From Cetobacterium sp. UBA6069 (GTDB lineage Bacteria; Fusobacteriota; Fusobacteriia; Fusobacteriales; Fusobacteriaceae), in assembly GCA_002428805.1 (NCBI GenBank), contig DIXX01000069.1, positions 1 to 24,931 on the forward strand: DNA of 24,931 nucleotides, given 5' to 3'. Positions 14,148 through 21,985 of this stretch are shown here, piece by piece; position 1 is the stretch's first letter; each line of letters starts with the position of its first letter. The notes beneath the pieces were generated by a model. It had not been told where the DNA came from, did no database searches, and saw only the letters and a list, made by a program, of their open reading frames with translations. A program made the position numbers and the translations under genes.

Positions 14148-15386
14148 ATGAGAAGAGTAGTTGTAACAGGAGTTGGTTTAATAACTTCACTAGGAACTGG
14201 AACAGAAAAATCTTGGGATGCTATAAAAGCTGGTAAATGTGGAATAAATGAGATTAAATCTTTCGATACAACAGAGAGTGCTGTTAAAATAGCAGGAGAG
14301 GTTACTGATTTTGATCCAACTGAGTTTGGAATTGAAAAGAAAGAAGTAAAAAAATTAGCAAGAAATACTCAGTTTGCTATTGCCGCTGCGAAAATGGCAT
14401 TAGAGGACTCAGGTCTTGTTATAGATGAAAATAATGCAACTAAAGTTGGAACAATTGTATCATCAGGAATTGGAGGAATCGAGGTTTTTGAAGATCAATT
14501 CGGAACAATGTTAGAGAAGGGAACTAGAAGAATATCTCCATTTACAATTCCAGCAATGATCAATAACATGGCTTCAGGAAACGTAGGAATATACTTTGGT
14601 GCTAAAGGGCCAAACAAAGCTGTAGTAACAGCATGTGCTGCTGGAACGCACTCGATAGGAGATTCTTTTGAAATGATTAGATCTGGAAAAACAGATGCTA
14701 TGATAGCTGGAGGAACAGAAGCTTGTATAACAAAGTTTGCTATAAATGCATTTGCAAATATGAAAGCTTTATCTACAAGAAATGATGATCCACAGAAAGC
14801 TTCAAGACCGTTTACAGCTGACAGAGATGGATTTGTAATGGGAGAGGGAGCAGGAATTCTTATTTTAGAAGAGTTAGAATCAGCAAAAGCTAGAGGAGCA
14901 AAGATATACGCTGAAGTTGTTGGATATGGAGAAACTTGTGATGCTTACCATATAACATCACCAGCTGAAGGTGGAGAGGGAGCAGTAAGAGCTTTCGTAA
15001 TGGCTATGGAGCAAGGAAATATAAAACCAGAAGAGGTTGGATATATTAATGCACATGGAACATCTACACCAGCAAATGATAGAAATGAAACTGCAGCTAT
15101 AAAGGATGCGTTTGGAGAAGCGGCTTATACTATGAATATCTCTTCAACAAAGGGAGCTACTGGTCATGGATTAGGAGCGGCAGGAGGAATTGAAGGAGTT
15201 ATATTAGCGCTATCAATCGCTGAAGGTGTAGTACCTCCAACAATAAATCAAGATAATCCTGATCCGACTTTAGATTTAAATTACACTCCAAACGAAATGG
15301 TAAAAAGAGATATTGAAGTTGGAATGTCAAGTTCGTTAGGATTTGGTGGACATAACGCTGTAATAGCAATGAGAAAATATAGATAG
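14148..15386 (+). CDS. fabF: Beta-ketoacyl-ACP synthase II
   Basis: 412 aa from ATG 14148. An in-frame GTG at 14136 would add four residues, but it lies within the AGAGGTGG ribosome site, so the ATG is preferred. FabF elongates acyl-ACP with malonyl-ACP. The Cys-His-His triad is C163 in VTACAAGTHS, H303 in NAHGTSTPAND and H340 in GATGHGLGAAGG, the same numbering as in E. coli FabF. The N-terminus RRVVVTGVGLITSLG is standard. It lies 18 bp upstream of rnc with no terminator, so the fab cluster is linked to the RNA-processing run. Confidence 0.97.
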   Translation: MRRVVVTGVGLITSLGTGTEKSWDAIKAGKCGINEIKSFDTTESAVKIAGEVTDFDPTEFGIEKKEVKKLARNTQFAIAAAKMALEDSGLVIDENNATKVGTIVSSGIGGIEVFEDQFGTMLEKGTRRISPFTIPAMINNMASGNVGIYFGAKGPNKAVVTACAAGTHSIGDSFEMIRSGKTDAMIAGGTEACITKFAINAFANMKALSTRNDDPQKASRPFTADRDGFVMGEGAGILILEELESAKARGAKIYAEVVGYGETCDAYHITSPAEGGEGAVRAFVMAMEQGNIKPEEVGYINAHGTSTPANDRNETAAIKDAFGEAAYTMNISSTKGATGHGLGAAGGIEGVILALSIAEGVVPPTINQDNPDPTLDLNYTPNEMVKRDIEVGMSSSLGFGGHNAVIAMRKYR

Positions 15387-15404
15387 TAAAAGGGAGAGAG
15401 ATAA

Positions 15405-16115
15405 GTGAAAAGATCATATCTAGAATTAGAAGATAAATTAGGTTATACCTTCAAAAATAAGGACCTATTAAAAAATGCACTTATCCATAGATCTTTCGGG
15501 AACGAACACGCTAAATACAGAAAATTAAATAATGAGAGACTAGAACTGCTAGGAGATGCAGTTCTAGATCTTATTGTTACAGAGCATTTATATAAAACAT
15601 ATCCGAATGCTCTAGAGGGTGATTTAGCAAAACTGAAGGCTATGGTAGTTAGTGAGCCAGTATTAGCAAAAATATCTAAAACGTTAAATTTTGGACAATA
15701 TTTGATGCTGAGTAAAGGTGAAGAGTTAACAGGTGGTAGAGAGAGAAATTCAATTTTAGGAGATGTATTTGAAGCAATATTAGGTGCTATATATTTAGAT
15801 TCTGATTTTGTAACAACAAAAGATATAGCGATGAAATATTTAAGACATCCAATTGAGCATGTAAATGAAAATGAGGACATCTTAGACTTCAAAACAATAC
15901 TACAAGAATATAGTCAAAAAGAGTATAAAATTATACCTACATACCAAGTTGTAAAAGAAGCAGGACCAGATCATTTGAAAATTTTTGAGGTTGTTGCAAT
16001 TATAAAAGATGATTTAAAAGGATATGGAACAGGAAAAAATAAAAAAAGTGCCGAACAAACTGCAGCAAAAGATATCTGCAAAAAGTTAGGGGTAAAGCTT
16101 TATGAAACACTATAA
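15405..16115 (+). CDS. rnc: Ribonuclease III
   Basis: 236 aa. It cleaves double-stranded RNA in rRNA precursors and mRNAs. The signature NERLELLGDAVLD gives E44, E47 and D51, and D120/E123 lie in GDVFEAILGAIYLD; these are the four acidic metal-binding positions. A C-terminal double-stranded-RNA-binding domain occupies about 160-233 (DFKTILQEYSQ to KKSAEQTAAKDICKKLG). The start is GTG at 15405, 5-6 nt after AGGGAGAGA. The radical SAM gene overlaps its end by 14 bp. Confidence 0.96.
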   Translation: MKRSYLELEDKLGYTFKNKDLLKNALIHRSFGNEHAKYRKLNNERLELLGDAVLDLIVTEHLYKTYPNALEGDLAKLKAMVVSEPVLAKISKTLNFGQYLMLSKGEELTGGRERNSILGDVFEAILGAIYLDSDFVTTKDIAMKYLRHPIEHVNENEDILDFKTILQEYSQKEYKIIPTYQVVKEAGPDHLKIFEVVAIIKDDLKGYGTGKNKKSAEQTAAKDICKKLGVKLYETL

Positions 16116-17151
16116 CATACCAATTTTCATAAGTCATTTTGGATGTCCAAATGATTGTGTTTTTTGTAATCAGAAGAAAATAAACGGTAGAGAAACAGAC
16201 GTAACTACAGATGATATAAAAAATATAATTGAAACATACTTAAAAACTCTTCCAAAAAAATCCAAGAAAGAGGTGGCTTTTTTTGGTGGAACTTTTACAG
16301 GAATTTCTATAAAATTACAAGAAGAATATCTATCTGTAGTTTACGAATATATAAAAGAAGGGTTAATTGATGGGATTAGGCTATCAACTAGACCAGATTA
16401 TATAGATGAAGAGATAGTTAAGATGCTGAAAAGATATGGAGTTACAACTGTAGAGTTAGGAGTTCAATCGTTAGATGAAAATGTATTGAAGAAGACGCAT
16501 AGATTTTATCCTATGGAAAAGGTTTTTATAGCATCAAAACTTATAAAAGATGCAGGGATAGAGTTGGGGATTCAATTGATGTTAGGATTGCCAGGTTCAA
16601 CAGATGAGAGCGACTACTTAAGTGCAGTCAAAACAGTAGGGTTAGAACCGGACATAGCGAGAATATATCCGACTCTGGTTATAAAAGAAACCGAGATGGC
16701 AGATATGTTTAAGCAGGGAACTTATATTCCTTTGACATTGGAAGACGCAGTAAAGAGATGTAAAAAAATATATTCACTTTTAGATTATAACGATATTAAT
16801 ATTGTTAGAGTTGGTTTACAGCCGACAGATGATTTAAATGATGATGAAAATGTTTTAGGGGGACCTTTCCATCCAGCTTTTAGAGAGCTTGTAGTTGGAG
16901 AGATATATTATGATTTTCTAAAGAATATATTAGATGTAGAAAAAAAATTAGAAGTAGAAACTAATGAAAGGAATGTTTCCAGAATTGTTGGATTAAATAA
17001 GGTCAATAAAGAAAAGTTAGGAAAAGATTTTAAGGTTAAAATAGACAATACATTAGAGGTAGATACAATCAAAGTAAATGAAAGGATTTACCCGTGGAAA
17101 CAGGTTCTTAGGGGAGAGATAGATGAACCAGGTAGTAATAAACACCAATAG
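16102..17151 (+). CDS. Radical SAM protein, Elp3-like without acetyltransferase domain
   Basis: 349 aa. The radical SAM iron-sulfur motif CxxxCxxC is C15-P-N-D-C19-V-F-C22. FFGGTFTGI near residue 60 is the SAM-binding GG-type motif, and VELGVQSLDENVL near 125 and GLPGSTDESD near 155 match the ELP3/MiaB/NifB superfamily. The second half (for example VGLQPTDDLN, then PFHPAFRELV) is like that of Elp3-related radical SAM proteins found next to rnc in clostridia. There is no C-terminal GNAT domain, so it is not a full Elp3. Substrate unknown; tRNA modification is one possibility suggested by the family and the RNase neighbours. It overlaps rnc by 14 bp and rng by 29 bp. Confidence 0.85.
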   Translation: MKHYNIPIFISHFGCPNDCVFCNQKKINGRETDVTTDDIKNIIETYLKTLPKKSKKEVAFFGGTFTGISIKLQEEYLSVVYEYIKEGLIDGIRLSTRPDYIDEEIVKMLKRYGVTTVELGVQSLDENVLKKTHRFYPMEKVFIASKLIKDAGIELGIQLMLGLPGSTDESDYLSAVKTVGLEPDIARIYPTLVIKETEMADMFKQGTYIPLTLEDAVKRCKKIYSLLDYNDINIVRVGLQPTDDLNDDENVLGGPFHPAFRELVVGEIYYDFLKNILDVEKKLEVETNERNVSRIVGLNKVNKEKLGKDFKVKIDNTLEVDTIKVNERIYPWKQVLRGEIDEPGSNKHQ

Positions 17152-18589
17152 ATTTAAAACAAGAGCTGCAGTTTTAGAAAATGGAAAAGTTATGGAAGTT
17201 CATATCGAAAGAGAGGGCGAAGGAACTTTAAATGGAAATATTTATAAAGGAAAAGTTGCCAACGTTCTTCCTGGAATGGAATCAGCTTTTGTTAATATTG
17301 GATTAGAGAAGAATGGATTTTTATATGTTAAGGATTTGAGAGATTTTGAAGAAAAATATTTAACAGGAATCTCAAATAGTGTAAAACCTATTGAAGAATT
17401 ACTAAATGTAGGAGATGAAGTTGTAGTTCAAGTCTTGAGTGATCCTAGAGGAAGTAAAGGAGCGAGAGTAACAACTCATTATACAATCCCAGGGAAATTC
17501 TTGGTTTTAATGCCTAATAATACTCATATAGCTATTTCTAAGAAGATAAAAGATGAAGCTGAAAGAGAAAGGCTGGAAAAATTATTTTCTGAAATAGTTC
17601 CTGAAGGAATGGGGGTTATTATAAGAACCGCTGCAGCAGGGAAAAGTATTTACCACTTTGAAAAAGAATTACAGTATTTAATCAAGAAGTGGGAAGAGAT
17701 TGAGGTAAAAATAAGAGGCGCTAAAACAGGTGAACTTTTATATAAAGATAATGGAATTGTTAGTAAAGTTCTTAGAGATATAATAGGAAATGATATCGAT
17801 GAGATAATTGTGGACAATGAGGATGTATATTGGGAGATAATAGACTATGTTAGAGCTTTTAGTGAAGGCATTCCAAAAATGAAAATAAAGCTCTATACAG
17901 AAAAAGAGGAGATTTTCTACAAATATGGCATTCAAAAAGAGATGGAAAAATCTCTAGAAGTTACAACTATGTTAGAGTGCGGTGGATCTATAGTCATAGA
18001 AAAAACAGAGGCTCTAGTAAGTATAGATGTAAATACAGGTAAAAATATAGGAAGTATGAATTTAGAAGAAACTGTGGTCAAAACAAATATAGAAGCTGCA
18101 GAAGAAATAGCAAGACAGCTTCGTATAAGAAATTTGAGTGGAATAATAATAATAGACTTCATAGATATGAAGGTAGAAGAAGATAAAATAAAGGTTTTAA
18201 AAGTATTAGAAGAAAATTTGACTAAAGATAGGGTTAAAACAAATATAATTCATTTTACAGATTTAGGTCTAGTAGAGATGACTAGAAAAAGATTAGGAAA
18301 GCCATTATCTTACTACTTCCAAGATGAGTGTCCGGTTTGTAAAGGAACTGGTAAAATAAAAGGTAGTAGAGCAATCGTTGAAAGTATAATAAAAGAGCTT
18401 AAAGATATCGTAAATGAAAAAGATATAAAAAAAGTTAAAATTTTAACTAAAGAGAGTGTAAAAGAAAAAATAGAAGAGATATATTTAGATTTTATAAAAT
18501 CTCTTTTAGAAAAATCAGGAAAGAGTATAGAAATAAGCTCTAGAAATAGAGATTATTTAAAAGATTATGAGATAATATTAGAAAGTTAG
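17123..18589 (+). CDS. rng: Ribonuclease G (RNase E/G family)
   Basis: 488 aa, the length of RNase G. It is an endoribonuclease for 5S/16S rRNA maturation and mRNA decay. The order is an S1-type RNA-binding domain (about 35-120), a 5'-sensor/RNase H-like region, then the DNase I-like catalytic domain with D302 in SIDVNTG and D345 in IIDFIDM. The zinc-link C403-P-V-C406 lies in ECPVCKGTGK. These match the RNase E/G metal and zinc residues nearly number for number. There is no long C-terminal scaffold region as in RNase E. GGGGAGAG inside the upstream gene serves the ATG, and the 29-bp overlap implies coupling. Confidence 0.95.
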   Translation: MNQVVINTNRFKTRAAVLENGKVMEVHIEREGEGTLNGNIYKGKVANVLPGMESAFVNIGLEKNGFLYVKDLRDFEEKYLTGISNSVKPIEELLNVGDEVVVQVLSDPRGSKGARVTTHYTIPGKFLVLMPNNTHIAISKKIKDEAERERLEKLFSEIVPEGMGVIIRTAAAGKSIYHFEKELQYLIKKWEEIEVKIRGAKTGELLYKDNGIVSKVLRDIIGNDIDEIIVDNEDVYWEIIDYVRAFSEGIPKMKIKLYTEKEEIFYKYGIQKEMEKSLEVTTMLECGGSIVIEKTEALVSIDVNTGKNIGSMNLEETVVKTNIEAAEEIARQLRIRNLSGIIIIDFIDMKVEEDKIKVLKVLEENLTKDRVKTNIIHFTDLGLVEMTRKRLGKPLSYYFQDECPVCKGTGKIKGSRAIVESIIKELKDIVNEKDIKKVKILTKESVKEKIEEIYLDFIKSLLEKSGKSIEISSRNRDYLKDYEIILES

Positions 18590-18597
18590 GTGTAGAA

Positions 18598-19080
18598 ATG
18601 AAGTTGGCTTTATATTCAGGGACGTTTGATCCGATAACAAAAGGGCATTCAGAGATAATAAAAAGAGCAAGTAAGATGTGTGATAAATTAATTGTAGCAG
18701 TGCTGAATAATAGTTCTAAAAAAACTATGTTTACTTTAGAGGAACGTAAAAATATGGTCTGTGAGGTATTAAAAGGCATAGATAATATAGAAGTTGTAGA
18801 TCATAGTGGGCTATTGGCAAACTATATGAAAAGTATAGGATGCAACTATATAATTAGAGGACTTAGAGCTGTAACTGACTACGAATATGAATTATCTCTT
18901 GCTTATGGAAATTATGATATATCAGATGGAGATATAGAGACGATTTTTATACCGGCTTCTAAAGAATACTTATACGTTAGTTCATCTATAGTTAGAGAAC
19001 TGGCTTTATATGATGGAAAGTTAGATAATTACTTAGATGAGTATGTGATTGAAAGGATAAAAAAAAGGGTTAAGGAGTAG
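18598..19080 (+). CDS. coaD: Phosphopantetheine adenylyltransferase
   Basis: 160 aa, family length. It transfers AMP from ATP to 4'-phosphopantetheine to give dephospho-CoA, the fourth step of CoA synthesis. The nucleotidyltransferase motif is GTFDPITKGH (T9, H17); IRGLRAVTDYEYE and YVSSSIVREL are the other conserved blocks. It begins 8 bp after rng with a TTAGGTG ribosome site and is followed by radA 6 bp later. Its product feeds ACP maturation and FabH/FabD substrates encoded upstream. Confidence 0.97.
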   Translation: MKLALYSGTFDPITKGHSEIIKRASKMCDKLIVAVLNNSSKKTMFTLEERKNMVCEVLKGIDNIEVVDHSGLLANYMKSIGCNYIIRGLRAVTDYEYELSLAYGNYDISDGDIETIFIPASKEYLYVSSSIVRELALYDGKLDNYLDEYVIERIKKRVKE

Positions 19081-19086
19081 TCTGTT

Positions 19087-20472
19087 ATGGCAAAGGCAAA
19101 AAGTTTTTATGTTTGTAGTGAATGTGGATACAAAACCATAAAATGGATGGGTAAATGTGATGGTTGTGGAGAGTGGGGAACTTTTGATGAAGAGATAGAG
19201 GTATCTCCAGTTGCAGCTAAAAGCATAAAATCCTCAGCAAGTTCACTTCAAAATCTTCAAAATAAAGTTGTTTCCTTTGCCAGCGTTCAAATAGAAAAAA
19301 ACTTTAGATATAAAACTAAAATATCTGAATTTGATAGAATATTAGGTGGAGGTCTTGTAAAGGGAGAGGTTGTTTTAATTACTGGAAATCCAGGAATTGG
19401 AAAATCGACACTTTTACTTCAAACAGCTAAAGAGTATACAGAGTATGGAGATGTTTTATATGTCTCTGGAGAGGAGTCTCCTGCTCAGATAAAGTCAAGA
19501 GGAGAGAGATTAGGAATCTATTCTGAAAATTTATATTTGATGTCAGAAACTGATATTCAAAGTATATATGAATATGTTATTACAAAAAAACCTAAAATAG
19601 TTATTGTTGATTCTATACAAACACTGTATAATTCAGAGGTGGACTCTATCCCGGGAACACCGACACAGATAAGAGAGTGTACTTTAAAGATAGTAGAACT
19701 TGCTAAAAAGAATGAAGTTTCATTTTTTATAGTTGGTCATATAACAAAAGATGGGAAAGTAGCTGGACCAAAGTTATTAGAGCACATGGTTGATGCGGTT
19801 TTTCATTTTGAAGGTGAAGAAGGATTATTCTATAGAATCTTAAGAAGTTTAAAAAATAGATTTGGATCAACAAATGAATTAGCGGTTTTTAGTATGGAAG
19901 ATACTGGAATACATGAAGTGAAAAATTCATCAGAATTTTTCTTGAGCGAAAGAGATGAAAAAAATATAGGAAGTATGGTAGTTCCAGTTTTAGAAGGAAC
20001 AAAAGTATTCCTATTAGAGATACAAACTTTATTAACAGATTGCACAATAGGAATACCTAAAAGAATTGTTCAAGGATTTGATAGAAATAGAATGCAAATT
20101 TTAACTGCAATAGCTGAAAAAAGAATGGGCTTAAATCTAGGAATGAAAGATCTTTTTATAAATATTCCAGGTGGTCTTTCAATAAATGATCCAGCAGCGG
20201 ATTTAGGAGCTTTAATTTCAATAGTCTCACTTTATAGAAATGTTGCAATAAGTCAAAAAATAGCAGCAATAGGAGAGTTGGGTTTAAGAGGAGAGATTAG
20301 AAAAGCATTCTTTATTGATAAAAGATTGAGAGAGTTAGAAAAGTTAGGATTTAAAGGTGTGTATGTGCCTGAAGCTAATAGAAAAGAGATTGAAAAAAAT
20401 AGCTATAAATTAAAAATAATATATTTAAAAAATTTAGAAGAATTTTTAGAGAGGATGAGTAGAGATGAATAA
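19087..20472 (+). CDS. radA: DNA repair protein RadA (Sms)
   Basis: 461 aa. It is a RecA-related DNA helicase/branch-migration factor in recombination. The N-terminal zinc finger is C10-x2-C13 and C24-x2-C27. Walker A is GNPGIGKST (100-108), Walker B is KIVIVDSIQTLY, and the RadA-specific KNRFG motif is at 256-260. The C-terminal third is the Lon-protease-like domain (LFINIPGGLSINDPAADLG, GELGLRGEIRK). AAGGAG lies 10 nt before the ATG. The gene overlaps disA by 8 bp, the same partner as in Bacillus, and both proteins act at branched DNA. Confidence 0.97.
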   Translation: MAKAKSFYVCSECGYKTIKWMGKCDGCGEWGTFDEEIEVSPVAAKSIKSSASSLQNLQNKVVSFASVQIEKNFRYKTKISEFDRILGGGLVKGEVVLITGNPGIGKSTLLLQTAKEYTEYGDVLYVSGEESPAQIKSRGERLGIYSENLYLMSETDIQSIYEYVITKKPKIVIVDSIQTLYNSEVDSIPGTPTQIRECTLKIVELAKKNEVSFFIVGHITKDGKVAGPKLLEHMVDAVFHFEGEEGLFYRILRSLKNRFGSTNELAVFSMEDTGIHEVKNSSEFFLSERDEKNIGSMVVPVLEGTKVFLLEIQTLLTDCTIGIPKRIVQGFDRNRMQILTAIAEKRMGLNLGMKDLFINIPGGLSINDPAADLGALISIVSLYRNVAISQKIAAIGELGLRGEIRKAFFIDKRLRELEKLGFKGVYVPEANRKEIEKNSYKLKIIYLKNLEEFLERMSRDE

Positions 20473-21526
20473 CCCAGAATTCTTAGAGATTCTTTCTCTT
20501 TTGGCTCCAGGGACAAAGTTAAGAGAGGGGATATACAATGTTTTAGATGGTGAAATGGGAGCGCTTATAGTTGTTGGCTTAGATCCTGAGGTTCAAAAGA
20601 TAATGGATGGTGGGTTTGAAATCAATTGTGAATATACACCCGAAAAATTATTTGAATTATGTAAAATGGATGGAGCGATAATATTAGACTCTGATATCAC
20701 AAGGATACATTCGGCTAATGTTCACTTACAGCCGAGTATGAGATTTTCAACAAATGAGAGTGGAACAAGACATAGAACAGCTCAAAGAGTAGCGAAACAA
20801 ACAGATAAATTGGTTATCGCTGTTTCAGAAAGAAAAAAAGTGGTGACTATTTATAAGGGTGAGATGAAGCACAGACTTAGAGGTACAACTGATCTTATGG
20901 GAGAAGCTTCTCAAGGATTAAACACATTAGAGCGTTATAGATTTGTTTTGGATAAGGCTTTAGGGAATTTAACGATTCTTGAATTAGATGATTTAGTAAC
21001 TCTTTATGAAGTGACTGTTGTTCTTCAAAGATTTGAGAAGGTTACAAGAATATTCCATGAGATGAACAACTATATGACAGAGTTAGGAGTAGATGGAAGA
21101 CTTGTTAAGTTACACCTAAATGATTTAATCCAAGATATAGAAAGTGAAAAAGAGGACTTCTTAAGGGATTACTGGAATTATTCAAATGCAGAATTTAACT
21201 TAGAGGAGATAACAGATAGATTATCTAAACTTACTGATGATGAGTTAAAAGAGCTTGAGAAGTTATCGGCAGTTTTGGATTACGGTAAAACATATTCAGC
21301 CTTAGGAAATAGAGTTACACCAAAAGGATACAGAATTTTAGATAAAATTACAAAATTGACAAAGAGAGATATAGATAAAATTGTAAATAACTATGGAAAT
21401 CTTTCTAAAGTTCAAGAGGCTTCAACAGAGGAGTTGCTAGAGATTAAAGGTATCAGCAAATTTAAAATAAAAGCTATTCAAACAGGACTGAAAAGACTGA
21501 AGGTTACTGTAGAGCTTGAAAAATAA
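20465..21526 (+). CDS. disA: DNA-integrity scanning diadenylate cyclase DisA
   Basis: 353 aa. It makes cyclic di-AMP from two ATP and in Bacillus its activity falls on branched DNA. The DAC catalytic motifs are D69-G-A71 in MDGAIILDSD and R102-H-R-T105 in SGTRHRTAQRV. A helical spine follows (about 140-285), and the C-terminal helix-hairpin-helix DNA-binding domain includes ELLEIKGISKFKIKAIQTGL. The start ATG sits within the end of radA (8-bp overlap), which suggests coupled synthesis. It is the last gene of the unit, ended by a strong terminator. c-di-AMP phosphodiesterases or targets are not in the window. Confidence 0.97.
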   Translation: MNNPEFLEILSLLAPGTKLREGIYNVLDGEMGALIVVGLDPEVQKIMDGGFEINCEYTPEKLFELCKMDGAIILDSDITRIHSANVHLQPSMRFSTNESGTRHRTAQRVAKQTDKLVIAVSERKKVVTIYKGEMKHRLRGTTDLMGEASQGLNTLERYRFVLDKALGNLTILELDDLVTLYEVTVVLQRFEKVTRIFHEMNNYMTELGVDGRLVKLHLNDLIQDIESEKEDFLRDYWNYSNAEFNLEEITDRLSKLTDDELKELEKLSAVLDYGKTYSALGNRVTPKGYRILDKITKLTKRDIDKIVNNYGNLSKVQEASTEELLEIKGISKFKIKAIQTGLKRLKVTVELEK

Positions 21527-21557
21527 AAATCTACTTGAAAAAAGTAGATTTTTTTTT
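21527..21557 (+). terminator. Terminator of the radA-disA transcript
   Basis: AAATCTACTT (21527-21536) pairs with AAGTAGATTT (21542-21551) around GAAAA, followed by T up to 21557. It begins at the base after the disA stop. Confidence 0.93.
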
Positions 21558-21576
21558 ATTTATATGTTAATATCCT

Positions 21577-21598
21577 TGTTATAGGGTATACCCCTATA
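21577..21598 (+). promoter_or_regulatory. CsoR operator and overlapping csoR promoter
   Basis: TATAGGG (21580-21586) and CCCTATA (21592-21598) are perfect 7-bp arms around TATAC, with a core GGGTATACCC palindrome. G-tract/C-tract palindromes of this kind are the known operator type of CsoR repressors. TG-n-TATAGG (21577-21585) could be an extended -10, so a bound repressor would cover it. The -35 is weak (TATTTA region). The gene starts 25 bp downstream, consistent with autorepression. Confidence 0.75.
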
Positions 21599-21622
21599 GA
21601 AGGCATATGTAGGAGGAGTTTA

Positions 21623-21910
21623 ATGGTAGAGAATTGTCCGAACAAATTATGTGGAGATAAGAAGAAAATGATAGCTCGAGCTAATAGAATAGAGGGACAA
21701 ATAAGAGGGATAAAAAGAATGATTGAAGAGGATGATTATTGTGATGATGTTCTTAATCAAATAGCTTCAGCTAAAGCGGCCTTAAATGGAATAGCTAAAC
21801 TTATCTTAGAAGACCATTTGAAGAAATGTGTTGTATCAGGTATAAAAAATAATGATGAGAACAAAGTAATCGATGAATTGCTATACACTCTCGGAAAAAT
21901 GATGAAATAA
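21623..21910 (+). CDS. csoR: CsoR-family copper-sensing transcriptional repressor
   Basis: 95 aa, all-helical DUF156 family. The Cu(I) ligand set of CsoR is complete: C40, H65 and C69, with the same spacing as C36/H61/C65 of the Mycobacterium tuberculosis protein. Second-shell Y39 and E85 are also in register. This argues for Cu(I) sensing rather than nickel (RcnR), formaldehyde (FrmR) or persulfide (CstR). An extra CPNKLC pair at 5-10 could bind metal too. The R19/R22 and GQIRGI region matches the DNA-binding face. AGGAGG ribosome site. No copper ATPase or chaperone gene follows; the next gene is a nucleoside-binding protein with its own promoter. No terminator is visible after csoR. Confidence 0.9.
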   Translation: MVENCPNKLCGDKKKMIARANRIEGQIRGIKRMIEEDDYCDDVLNQIASAKAALNGIAKLILEDHLKKCVVSGIKNNDENKVIDELLYTLGKMMK

Positions 21911-21924
21911 TAGTAAAAATTTCT

Positions 21925-21952
21925 TTGAAATAGGTTAAGAATATGTTAAAAT
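21925..21952 (+). promoter_or_regulatory. Sigma-70 promoter for the nucleoside-binding protein gene
   Basis: TTGAAA (21925-21930), 16-bp spacer, TAAAAT (21947-21952) preceded by TG (21944-21945). The start codon is 34 bp downstream. Confidence 0.75.
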
Positions 21953-21985
21953 CTACCTAGTATAAAGTTATTTAGGAGGGTATTA

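Noticed and set aside
15443..15892. 149-codon open frame on the minus strand inside rnc
   Set aside because: Shadow of RNase III, no start signals.
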